Of a stretch of 8,509 bases of DNA, positions 1-6,619 are shown one piece after another. A program made the translations under genes and the position numbers. The stretch spans positions 1 through 8,509 of the forward strand of contig QMTG01000045.1 of assembly GCA_003649915.1 (NCBI GenBank). The letters are read 5' to 3'. Position 1 is the first letter of the stretch; each line of letters starts with the position of its first letter. A model generated the notes under the pieces. That model searched no databases. It saw only the letters and a program-made list of their open reading frames with translations, and had not been told where the DNA came from. Origin of the DNA: Thermoplasmata archaeon. GTDB lineage: Archaea; Thermoplasmatota; Thermoplasmata; B31-G17.

Positions 1-87
1 ATAAAGTGTCCAAACTGTAATAATAGTTTTTATGCAATAGGTGGTGGGGAAATAATATGCCCGTTCTGCGGTCACAAGATAAGGTGA
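1..87 (+). CDS. C-terminal end of a zinc-ribbon protein (partial)
   Basis: The reading frame is open from the first base to a TGA at 85-87 and gives the last 28 residues of a protein that begins outside the window. It contains two cysteine pairs, CPNC (residues 3-6) and CPFCGHK (residues 20-26), 13 residues apart. This is the classic four-cysteine zinc-ribbon knuckle, and the chain ends a few residues later. Such ribbons at the extreme C-terminus usually serve structural or nucleic-acid/protein-binding roles; the rest of the protein cannot be seen, so no function is assigned. The next start codon follows after 9 bases, and the transporter's Shine-Dalgarno site overlaps this stop codon, so the two genes are probably co-transcribed and perhaps translationally coupled. 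Confidence 0.75.
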   Translation: MKCPNCNNSFYAIGGGEIICPFCGHKIR

Positions 88-96
88 GTGGTCACA

Positions 97-2553
97 ATGC
101 TCGAAAAAATAGCAAATATTGCCGTGAAGAGACCATGGACAGTAATACTTATTGTTCTTCTTCTAACAGCAATTTTTGCTTCAGCCCTGCCAAAGGCAAG
201 ATTTGAGACGGAAATGGAGCAATTTTTCCCCGAGAGCGATGTGGTGAAGGCTAGCCTGAGAATAAAGGAATATTTTGGCACCGAGCCATACACCCACATA
301 ATATATATAGAGGGTGAGAACGTTTTGAACACAACTGCTCTTAGAGAAGAATACCGCCTCTCATGCATGCTCAGGGGGATTAAGGGAGTGGTTTCTACCG
401 AGAGCATAGCCGATATCTTCAACACACTGTGCAAATACGAGTATGACCCATTTCAAGGAGAACTAGTTTTTAACGAGAATAAAACGCTATTGAACGCTAG
501 AGATGACGAGATAGAGGCAAGGAAGGACATTATGAGAAGAGTGCTCCAGGGAAATACAACATTCATACCAATAAACACAACATTTGATCCTGATGAAATA
601 AAAGCAGTACTGAGTCTGCTGCTGTCCGAGGATTTTGATTATGATAATATGACTGCTACTGCTGCCCTGCTCATAGTGCGTATCGATGGTAATCTGTCAA
701 GGGCCGTGGCTAGAGGTGTTGTTGGCAAAATACACGATGCTGTGGAGAGGTTTTTGCAATCTGCCACCTATCCCCTGCACATAATGGAGACCAGCGACCT
801 TGAGATGGCATACGAGGTTGAGAAAAACCTGCCAAAGACCGGTGCGTTTCTCGCAATCGGCATAATTGTGCTTATCTCGCTCATATTGCTCGCAACTTTT
901 CGCCGCCCATCATACATACTTTTTCCGCTCATCACCCTGTTCATAGCCATAATATGGACATTTGGAACGATGATTCTGCTGGGCACAGTGTTTACCGTTA
1001 TGGAGGTGGCTGTCATACCCCTTATAATGGGTCTTGGAATAGACTACTTTGTCCATGTATCGCGTAGGTACCAAGAGGAACTGAGAAAGGGAGCGGCAAT
1101 GTATCCTTCAATGAAAACAAGCATTGTGCATGTTGGTCTTGCCCTGTTCCTTGCAGTGGTCACAACAGTGATAGCATTCATGTCCAACATATTCTCGCTC
1201 ATTCCGCCAATAAGGGATTTTGGCATAACATGCGCCCTCGGCGTACTGTACTCGTTCGTGCTCGCCTTAGTCTTCTACCCATCCATGAGGATAATATCAG
1301 ATAAAAGAGCGCTTAGTAGGGGGAGGAGGATTGCACCCTCAAAAGCGCCTGCATCCACCCTATTCATGGCAAAAATTTTCAGGGCGGCGTATAGGGGGAG
1401 ATACGCAATACTCGCCGTAGTAATCGCAGCTACCCTTTTATCTGTGATTCTTCTTCCAGCGCTAAGGGTAGAGTTTGACGTGAAAGAATTCATGCCAAGA
1501 GATTGGGAGTCCATGAGAGCCACTGAGATGATAGAGGAAAACTTTGCCGTTGGCACATACACATACTCATACATACTCATCGAAGGCAATGTGGCAACGC
1601 TCGACGCCTACACTAAAATTTGTGAATTATGCGATAAACTCAAAGACAACACTTATCTGGTAAAAGTGGGAAATGACACAGCCCAATCGGTGGTAAGTGT
1701 AGTAAGGCTGGCGATAATGTTTAACAGATCAATAATGCTTGATTTTAAACTAGATGAAAGAGGAGCGCCTCTTCCCAACTGCACGGACGAGGATATTGAG
1801 TCACTCTATGACTACCTAGCCAATAATAACACAAAGATTGGGATTGGAAGGAACAGCGTGGGTGAGATGTTTAAGAGGTTTGTGCACATGAGCGGGGGGG
1901 TATACGATGCCACTATAGTTTATCTGCCTGTAAAAGTTATGACCATAGCGAAGATAGAGGAATTGAGAAAAGAACTCGAAACTGACATATCTGGTATATC
2001 ATGGAACGATTACACTGTAACTGTAACAGGCGGTGTGCTTCTTATTGAAGAGGTAATGCTTGAGATACAAAAGAGCCAGATAAAATCCACAGCAGCATCG
2101 TTGGCTGCAGTAGCCGTAGTTCTTATCATAATATACAGAAGACCCTCAATTGCCCTAATATCCCTGCTTCCTGTAATACTCACAATGTTCTGGGTACTCG
2201 GCACAATGGCAATTCTATCCATACCGCTCAATGTGCTGACAATAATGGTGAGTGCCCTAACAATAGGGCTTGGCATAGACTACGCCATACACGTAATTGA
2301 GCGATATAAGGAAGAGAGAAAAGAAAGGACACCAATGGTGGCAATGGAAAATACGCTATCATGCACAGGCTCTGCTCTACTAATATCCGCAATAACAACT
2401 ATTGCAGGCTTTGGAATACTTATCATGGCAGAAATACCACTCCTTCGCCAATTCGGAATAGTGACTGCAACAATGATCGCCTACAGCCTTTTGAGCGCAG
2501 TTATAGTCCTCCCTATACCCTTATTACTCTATGCACGTATCCGAAAGTATTAG
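97..2553 (+). CDS. RND-superfamily transporter, MMPL/HAE3 type
   Basis: An 818-residue membrane protein with the duplicated 6+6 helix plan of RND transporters. Each half has one helix (about residues 13-31 and 435-455), a large extracytoplasmic loop (about 35-245 and 455-655), then five clustered helices. Each half carries the same signature in its fourth helix, GLGIDYFVHV (from residue 312) and GLGIDYAIHV (from 724); Asp316 and Asp728 are the likely proton-relay residues. Both signatures are followed by a charged stretch (RRYQEE, ERYKEE). Length fits the family. Members export lipids, hydrophobic compounds or drugs by proton antiport; the substrate here is unknown. The frame could open at GTG 88, but ATG 97 is preferred because GGTGA at 83-87 sits 9 bases before it. 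No companion membrane-fusion or outer-membrane gene is seen, as expected for archaea. Confidence 0.9.
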   Translation: MLEKIANIAVKRPWTVILIVLLLTAIFASALPKARFETEMEQFFPESDVVKASLRIKEYFGTEPYTHIIYIEGENVLNTTALREEYRLSCMLRGIKGVVSTESIADIFNTLCKYEYDPFQGELVFNENKTLLNARDDEIEARKDIMRRVLQGNTTFIPINTTFDPDEIKAVLSLLLSEDFDYDNMTATAALLIVRIDGNLSRAVARGVVGKIHDAVERFLQSATYPLHIMETSDLEMAYEVEKNLPKTGAFLAIGIIVLISLILLATFRRPSYILFPLITLFIAIIWTFGTMILLGTVFTVMEVAVIPLIMGLGIDYFVHVSRRYQEELRKGAAMYPSMKTSIVHVGLALFLAVVTTVIAFMSNIFSLIPPIRDFGITCALGVLYSFVLALVFYPSMRIISDKRALSRGRRIAPSKAPASTLFMAKIFRAAYRGRYAILAVVIAATLLSVILLPALRVEFDVKEFMPRDWESMRATEMIEENFAVGTYTYSYILIEGNVATLDAYTKICELCDKLKDNTYLVKVGNDTAQSVVSVVRLAIMFNRSIMLDFKLDERGAPLPNCTDEDIESLYDYLANNNTKIGIGRNSVGEMFKRFVHMSGGVYDATIVYLPVKVMTIAKIEELRKELETDISGISWNDYTVTVTGGVLLIEEVMLEIQKSQIKSTAASLAAVAVVLIIIYRRPSIALISLLPVILTMFWVLGTMAILSIPLNVLTIMVSALTIGLGIDYAIHVIERYKEERKERTPMVAMENTLSCTGSALLISAITTIAGFGILIMAEIPLLRQFGIVTATMIAYSLLSAVIVLPIPLLLYARIRKY

Positions 2554-2558
2554 GAATT

Positions 2559-3197
2559 TCATACCAATTTTTTAATCTTTTGAACTTTCTTCTTTCCCAC
2601 TTCCTTTGCAGCACTTGTAATTTTCTTTATTGTTTCCATTTCCTCCTTGAGTATGTTTTTTGTCAACCTTATGCCTTCCTCTATGGCATAAAAGGTCAGA
2701 CCAAATATTGTTGCGTCCTGTGCCTCCTTTTCTTCCTCCTCATGCATTGATGCTATTTTCTGCATACTTATAACACCGTTTTCGTCCATAAGCCCTATAA
2801 GTTCCGGTAGGTCTGGCGAAAAACCCCACTTTTTCCTAACTATCTCGGAGATTTCATCAAAGTTTAACATCATCAGATTGCCGTCGTCTTCGACCAAAAG
2901 CCCCTTGCACAATTCTTCCCTCAATTTTCTCGCAATTTCAAAGCCCTTTGGTGTGAGCGTATAAACCTTAATCCTTCTCTTCTCGCCCCTAACTCGCCCG
3001 AGTTTTTCACTAACAAGCTCTCTCTTCTTAAGGGACTTGAGAGCGTAAGACGTCATGCTCTGCGTGATATTCAAAGTCTTAGATATACCCCTTTGCGTTA
3101 CTCGCCCTGAAAACTCGTATCCGTTAGAGCTACCATACTCAAGCAGGTGTATCAAAATCTTCTGCGATGACGTTAGTGCTCGACTTCTTCCCTTCAT
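2559..3197 (-). CDS. Winged-helix DNA-binding transcriptional regulator
   Basis: A 212-residue protein with an N-terminal winged helix-turn-helix. The region TSSQKILIHLLEY (residues 9-21) is helix 1, residues 34-62 hold the helix-turn-helix (TQRGISKTLNITQSMTSYAL, then LKSLKKRELV), and residues 67-85 form a basic wing followed by TLTPKGFEIAR. The pattern is MarR/PadR-like and resembles wHTH domains placed before ATPase domains in some archaeal proteins, but no nucleotide-binding motif follows. The remaining 110 residues are helical and acidic, then strongly basic at the end (many lysines in 191-212), suggesting a dimerisation or effector helix. ATG 3197 is chosen; an in-frame GTG lies directly before it at 3200. 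No Shine-Dalgarno site is visible, but a TATA-like box at 3226-3234 fits a leaderless transcript. The gene converges on the transporter with a 5-base gap. Its target is unknown; autoregulation or control of a neighbour is possible. Confidence 0.8.
   Translation of the reverse strand: MKGRSRALTSSQKILIHLLEYGSSNGYEFSGRVTQRGISKTLNITQSMTSYALKSLKKRELVSEKLGRVRGEKRRIKVYTLTPKGFEIARKLREELCKGLLVEDDGNLMMLNFDEISEIVRKKWGFSPDLPELIGLMDENGVISMQKIASMHEEEEKEAQDATIFGLTFYAIEEGIRLTKNILKEEMETIKKITSAAKEVGKKKVQKIKKLV
2566..2582 (+). terminator. T-rich stretch, possible transcription stop after the transporter gene
   Basis: Runs of six (2568-2573) and four (2578-2581) T residues lie 15-30 bases after the transporter stop codon. 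Archaeal RNA polymerase commonly stops at such U-rich tracts without a hairpin. The tract lies inside the 3' end of the convergent regulator gene, so the call rests on composition and position only. Confidence 0.3.
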
Positions 3198-3225
3198 CAC
3201 ATTTTTTCGGTAAGTGATTAACTGC

Positions 3226-3240
3226 TTTATATTTTTTCCT
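3226..3240 (-). promoter_or_regulatory. TATA box/BRE-like promoter of the winged-helix regulator
   Basis: Read on the - strand this is AGGAAAAAATATAAA: a purine-rich BRE-like stretch followed by a TATA-like core. The core is centred about 30 bases before the GTG/ATG start pair, which puts the predicted transcript start at or within a few bases of the start codon. That agrees with the missing Shine-Dalgarno site and suggests a leaderless mRNA. Confidence 0.5.
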
Positions 3241-3347
3241 CTTAGGTGGAGGGATCAAATATGATTGTGCAAAATATGCATTGCCACCATAGCCCATCCA
3301 ATCAACTATTACTATCAACATATAGCAATTCCATCAGCCTTAATAAA

Positions 3348-3839
3348 TCAATCCTTAATAAACCTGCCGTCATCCCTATGCTTGGCAAGGTTTTGGACCC
3401 TATTTTCGAGCCAGCCTATTCTTTCCACACGTCTGAAATCAAAATCGGGAACATATGGCTTTATGTCGAGCAGTGGCGTTTTATCCACAATATCCACATC
3501 ACGTATCCTGATAATATTTTTGTGTACGCTCAGAAGGCGCACCACAGATAGCCCTATAGGGTTTGGTCTTTTAGGCGCTCTTGTGGCGAATACCCCGCGC
3601 TTCTCACTATCCATATAAGGTGTTACAAGCAATGAATAGCCCTTGGATAGATGAAAGTGGTAAAGGAGTATTATGTGGGAAAATCCCTCAAGGTCTTTCA
3701 AACCCTCAGCGTACTCAGGGAATACCTCAACGTATCCTTCTACTCCAATGCCAGCCCTTGGCTGTATAGGTGTACCCTTCGGCTCCTTGAACGGGGTGCG
3801 AATTAAGCCAATTGGTCTGTAGACTATTTTCTCCTCCAT
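3348..3839 (-). CDS. trmO: tRNA (N6-threonylcarbamoyladenosine37-N6)-methyltransferase TrmO/TsaA
   Basis: A 163-residue protein of the TrmO (YaeB/TsaA) family, which uses S-adenosylmethionine to methylate t6A37 of tRNA-Thr, giving m6t6A and tuning ACY decoding. Family landmarks are clear: an N-terminal strand with PIGLIRTPF (residues 9-17), GFSHIILLYHFH (52-63), the hallmark VFATRAPKRPNPIGLSVVRL (83-102) forming the SAM-binding region, and DVDIVDKTPLLDIKPYVPDFD (114-134, quoted in two parts: DVDIVDKTPLLD and IKPYVPDFD). It lacks the C-terminal extension of the longer bacterial enzymes, as usual for archaeal members. ATG 3839 is chosen because a TATA-like box centred about 26 bases upstream fits a leaderless mRNA and no good Shine-Dalgarno site is present. 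The gene is transcribed away from the GltD-like cluster and toward the regulator, 150 bases away, which has its own promoter. Confidence 0.92.
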   Translation of the reverse strand: MEEKIVYRPIGLIRTPFKEPKGTPIQPRAGIGVEGYVEVFPEYAEGLKDLEGFSHIILLYHFHLSKGYSLLVTPYMDSEKRGVFATRAPKRPNPIGLSVVRLLSVHKNIIRIRDVDIVDKTPLLDIKPYVPDFDFRRVERIGWLENRVQNLAKHRDDGRFIKD

Positions 3840-3860
3840 ACATTCCGTAGTGATTTATCC

Positions 3861-3870
3861 CATATTTTTA
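3861..3870 (-). promoter_or_regulatory. TATA-like promoter of trmO
   Basis: On the - strand the sequence is TAAAAATATG, preceded by more A-rich sequence. Its centre is about 26 bases before the trmO ATG at 3839, the spacing expected between a TATA box and the transcription start, so the transcript is probably leaderless. It is one half of a divergent promoter region. Confidence 0.45.
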
Positions 3871-3900
3871 TTTTTGTTTATGCCTCGGTCTGCCACCAAC

Positions 3901-3910
3901 CTTTTTATAT
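3901..3910 (+). promoter_or_regulatory. TATA box of the GltD-like/HD/S2P cluster
   Basis: CTTTTTATAT is a good archaeal TATA match. A start about 25 bases downstream (near 3930) would leave a leader of roughly 36 bases carrying the GGTGGTG Shine-Dalgarno site (3953-3959). Within the leader, ATGCCCTT (3921-3928) can pair imperfectly with AAAGGCAT (3944-3951), and GCCTT (3932-3936) with AAGGC (3945-3949). These short complementary segments could be an operator or weak hairpin but may be chance. Confidence 0.5.
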
Positions 3911-3965
3911 CCAATTAATTATGCCCTTCTCGCCTTCTTTAAGAAAGGCATAGGTGGTGTTCACG

Positions 3966-5312
3966 ATGGATAGGTTTAAAAGGGTTAAGATGCCAATGCT
4001 TGACCCAGAGAAAAGGAAGAATAACTTCCAGGAAGTAGTACTCGGGTACAGCAAAGAAGATGCTATCAGCGAGGCAAAGAGGTGCCTAGGCTGTAACGTC
4101 TGCAGGCAGGGCTGCCCCGCAGGGCTTAAGATAGCAGATTACATAAAAGCGATAGCGGAGGAGGACTTTGAGAGGGCGATAAGCATAGTGCTAGAAGATA
4201 TGCCTCTGCCATCCTCCTGCGGCAGGATATGCACACGCAACTGCGAGAGTTTTTGTGTCCTTGGCAAGAAGGGAGATGCTGTTGCGATAAGATGGCTTAA
4301 AAGGGCAGCAGCAGACTACACCGACTATGCAAAAAGGCCTGATGATTACGTCAGTATTGACGATACCTTAGCGAATAAAAGTGTTTGCATAATCGGTGCT
4401 GGTCCTGCCGGGTTATCAGCAGCCTATTTTTTGGCGCTAAGAGGCGCTAATGTGGTGGTTTATGAGCAGTTTCCGCATGCTGGTGGTATGCTCAGGGTGG
4501 GCATACCCAGATATCGCCTACCAGTTGACGCACTTGAAAAAGACATAAACATGATTAAGTCCTTGGGTGTTGAAATACGTCTTAATACAAGGGTTGGCAC
4601 CGACATAGGCTTTGATGAGTTGAAAAAATCTCATGACGCCATCTTCATAGCGATTGGGTATCACAGCCCAAAAATGATGGGAATAGATGGTGAGGATTGC
4701 GACGGCGTATGGCATGCCATACCGTTCCTTAGGGAGTTCAATCTTGGCAGAGAGATTGATGTTGGCAATGTCGCGGCAGTAGTCGGGGGTGGAAACACAG
4801 CCATGGATGTGGCAAGGACTTGTATAAGGCTGGGAGCCAAAACTTACGTACTTTACAGGAGAAGAGAAGAGGACATGCCTGCCGATGTTGAGGAAATTGA
4901 GGAGGCAAAGGAGGAAGGTGTTGAGATATGGACGCAAACCCTACCCACAAAATGCCTGGCAAGGGATGGGAGGGTCTATGCAGTTGAGTATGTGAAGACA
5001 AAAATGGTGGATGTGGGTGAAAAAAGACCAAAACCCGTGCCCATAGAGGATGTGAAGTACACACTTGAGATAACAACAATGGTAGAAGCAATAGGACAGA
5101 GGGCGGATTACTCGTTCCTTCCCGATTATGTTCTGAAGGATATTACAATAACAAGAGGAGACCAGATAGAGGTGAGCGATGCGATGATGACAGGGCACAG
5201 GGGAGTATTCGCAGGCGGGGATATAGTGAACAAGAAATGGGATATGGTGTCTGCTGTGGCTGATGGAAAAAGGGCTGCGGAGGGAATAATATCGTACCTG
5301 ATGGAAAAATGA
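3966..5312 (+). CDS. GltD/NfnB-like FAD- and NAD(P)-dependent oxidoreductase with Fe-S cluster domain
   Basis: A 448-residue stand-alone flavoprotein of the glutamate synthase small-subunit/NfnB/dihydropyrimidine dehydrogenase-N family. Residues 38-120 form the alpha-helical Fe-S domain with Cys40, 43, 46, 50 and a second group at 85, 89, 93, 97. The FAD-binding Rossmann motif GAGPAG is at 144-149, followed by the EQ..AGGMLRVGIPRYRLP region. The NAD(P)-binding motif GGGNTAMD is at 274-281, followed by YRRR. The closing FAD motif GVFAGGDIV is at 413-421. Length matches the family. Relatives move electrons between NAD(P)H and ferredoxin, sulfur or a glutamate synthase large subunit; no large subunit and no NfnA partner is next to it, so the acceptor is unknown. 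The frame opens at GTG 3954, but ATG 3966 lies 6 bases after GGTGGTG. Its stop overlaps the next gene's start (ATGA). The first cysteine group has ferredoxin-like spacing (see findings). Confidence 0.9.
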   Translation: MDRFKRVKMPMLDPEKRKNNFQEVVLGYSKEDAISEAKRCLGCNVCRQGCPAGLKIADYIKAIAEEDFERAISIVLEDMPLPSSCGRICTRNCESFCVLGKKGDAVAIRWLKRAAADYTDYAKRPDDYVSIDDTLANKSVCIIGAGPAGLSAAYFLALRGANVVVYEQFPHAGGMLRVGIPRYRLPVDALEKDINMIKSLGVEIRLNTRVGTDIGFDELKKSHDAIFIAIGYHSPKMMGIDGEDCDGVWHAIPFLREFNLGREIDVGNVAAVVGGGNTAMDVARTCIRLGAKTYVLYRRREEDMPADVEEIEEAKEEGVEIWTQTLPTKCLARDGRVYAVEYVKTKMVDVGEKRPKPVPIEDVKYTLEITTMVEAIGQRADYSFLPDYVLKDITITRGDQIEVSDAMMTGHRGVFAGGDIVNKKWDMVSAVADGKRAAEGIISYLMEK

Positions 5313-6598
5313 GTGAGAAATATAGGGTAGTTTATGACCCTGTGCACGGAAGCATAAAAATTGCTGGAGTGGAGGCGGAACTCGTTAACACGCCCTTGCT
5401 TCAGAGACTGCGTTATATAAAGCAGTTGGGTATGACTTATTTGGTATTTCCGGGAGCAAATCATACAAGGTTTGAGCATTCCCTTGGCACGTATTGGCTA
5501 AGTGTGCGTGTATCTAAAGAACTTGGAATAGAGGAGCGATGGGCCAGTGTGCTCAGGGTTGCTGCCTTACTTCATGACATTGGTCATGGACCATACTCCC
5601 ATACCCTTGAGAACCTTGTGTACAGGGAAACAGGATTGGATCACATGGACATAACTGTGCGCCTTATAAGGAAGGGCGAGATCAAAGATATTATTGAGGA
5701 GCACGCTATAAGCGCTGATGAGGTTGCCTCACTTATAAAGGGCGGAAGAAAAATACCCACACTCTTCGACTTTGCTCGTGAGAAGAAAAAGAATGATAAT
5801 GCGTGTGCAAAAAATCTACCCCGTTTTTTACACCAGATAATGCACAGCAGCCTAGACATAGACCAACTTGATTACCTACTCCGTGATGCACACTACACAG
5901 GCGTAGCCCACGGCATAATTGATGCGGACAGGATAATAAACACCCTTCGCATAGTAGATGATACGCTCTTTGTCGACAAAAAAGGAATTAATGCCTTGGA
6001 AGGTATGCTTGTTGCCCGCTCTCTCATGTATTCCTCGGTATACTTCCATAAAACTGGTAGGATAGCGCAGCACATGCTCTATCGGGCCGTGGAAAAATTG
6101 CTCGAGGATGGGCATGTTGATGTGAGCGCTCTGACAAAGATGTGCGACCACGACGTACTATGCGCCCTAAACGGGGCTGGAGGATACTGCACAGAAATTA
6201 TGAGGCGCATAATTGAAAGGAGGCTGTTTAAGGCAGTCTACTTTAAAAGCATAAGTTTCATGGGTGATGAGGAGCGAGATGCAATTTCGAGAATGGTGAA
6301 GGAGGACGTTAGAAGGGAATTGGAGGATCATCTGTGCAGTGCATTTTCTCTCCCGCAGGGATATGCGATAATAGACATACCCGTGCCTGAGGTTCTGATA
6401 TCCGAGCCGCGGCTTTCCGACGTTGGAGTCATGATCCTGGACAACAAAAAACCCCAGCACCTATACTGCATAAGTGCCATAAGCAGGGCTCTCTCTCAGA
6501 AGCCGCCAGTGGACTGGGCGCTCATGGTAGCATTGCCCTTGGAAAAGAGTAAGGTGAGTGAGGCAAAGATTGAGAGAATACTGTTTGGTGGTGTATAG
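5309..6598 (+). CDS. HD-domain phosphohydrolase (dNTPase/SAMHD1-like superfamily)
   Basis: A 429-residue protein of the HD superfamily phosphohydrolases (COG1078 type), which hydrolyse nucleotides such as dNTPs with a metal centre. The N-terminus reads as in family members (YDPVHGSIKI, residues 9-18; LLQRLRYIKQLG, 30-41). Metal ligands are visible: His57 in HTRFEHS, His89-Asp90 in LLHDIGHGPYSH, and an aspartate in SLDIDQLDYLLRD (181-193), whose DxDxxDY core matches SAMHD1-type proteins. The catalytic site is therefore intact. The C-terminal 200 residues are helical and less conserved, as in relatives where they form oligomer and regulatory contacts. The exact substrate is not visible. Translation likely depends on the upstream flavoprotein gene: the ATG overlaps its stop by four bases and no independent Shine-Dalgarno site is evident. 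The protease gene follows after 21 bases. Confidence 0.9.
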   Translation: MSEKYRVVYDPVHGSIKIAGVEAELVNTPLLQRLRYIKQLGMTYLVFPGANHTRFEHSLGTYWLSVRVSKELGIEERWASVLRVAALLHDIGHGPYSHTLENLVYRETGLDHMDITVRLIRKGEIKDIIEEHAISADEVASLIKGGRKIPTLFDFAREKKKNDNACAKNLPRFLHQIMHSSLDIDQLDYLLRDAHYTGVAHGIIDADRIINTLRIVDDTLFVDKKGINALEGMLVARSLMYSSVYFHKTGRIAQHMLYRAVEKLLEDGHVDVSALTKMCDHDVLCALNGAGGYCTEIMRRIIERRLFKAVYFKSISFMGDEERDAISRMVKEDVRRELEDHLCSAFSLPQGYAIIDIPVPEVLISEPRLSDVGVMILDNKKPQHLYCISAISRALSQKPPVDWALMVALPLEKSKVSEAKIERILFGGV

Positions 6599-6608
6599 TT
6601 CCCAGTAT

Positions 6609-6616
6609 GAGGAGGT
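6609..6616 (+). promoter_or_regulatory. Strong Shine-Dalgarno site before the site-2 protease gene
   Basis: GAGGAGGT is a near-perfect match to the archaeal anti-Shine-Dalgarno sequence and ends 3 bases before ATG 6620, which fixes the start. It is much stronger than the sites of the other genes here and would allow translation independent of the HD gene. Confidence 0.75.
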
Positions 6617-6619
6617 ACA

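Noticed and set aside
97..2553. SecD/SecF protein-export subunit or Patched-like protein instead of an MMPL transporter
   Set aside because: SecD and SecF are each about half this size and have different signature motifs. The duplicated GLGIDY..HV motif and full 12-helix length fit HAE3/MMPL RND proteins better.
3139..3321. A 60-codon - strand ORF starting in the trmO-regulator spacer
   Set aside because: It runs into the start of the regulator in another frame, has no Shine-Dalgarno site or promoter of its own, and its product resembles no family I know. The spacer 3201-3347 otherwise shows only the regulator's promoter.
3246..3618. Two overlapping + strand ORFs opposite the end of trmO
   Set aside because: They are mostly antisense to trmO, which is a well-conserved gene. 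Their composition looks like reversed coding sequence.
4518..5479. Several - strand ORFs of 85-139 codons opposite the GltD-like gene and the HD gene start
   Set aside because: They are shadows of a clearly conserved flavoprotein gene, rich in His, Cys and Pro as expected of antisense frames, with no start signals.
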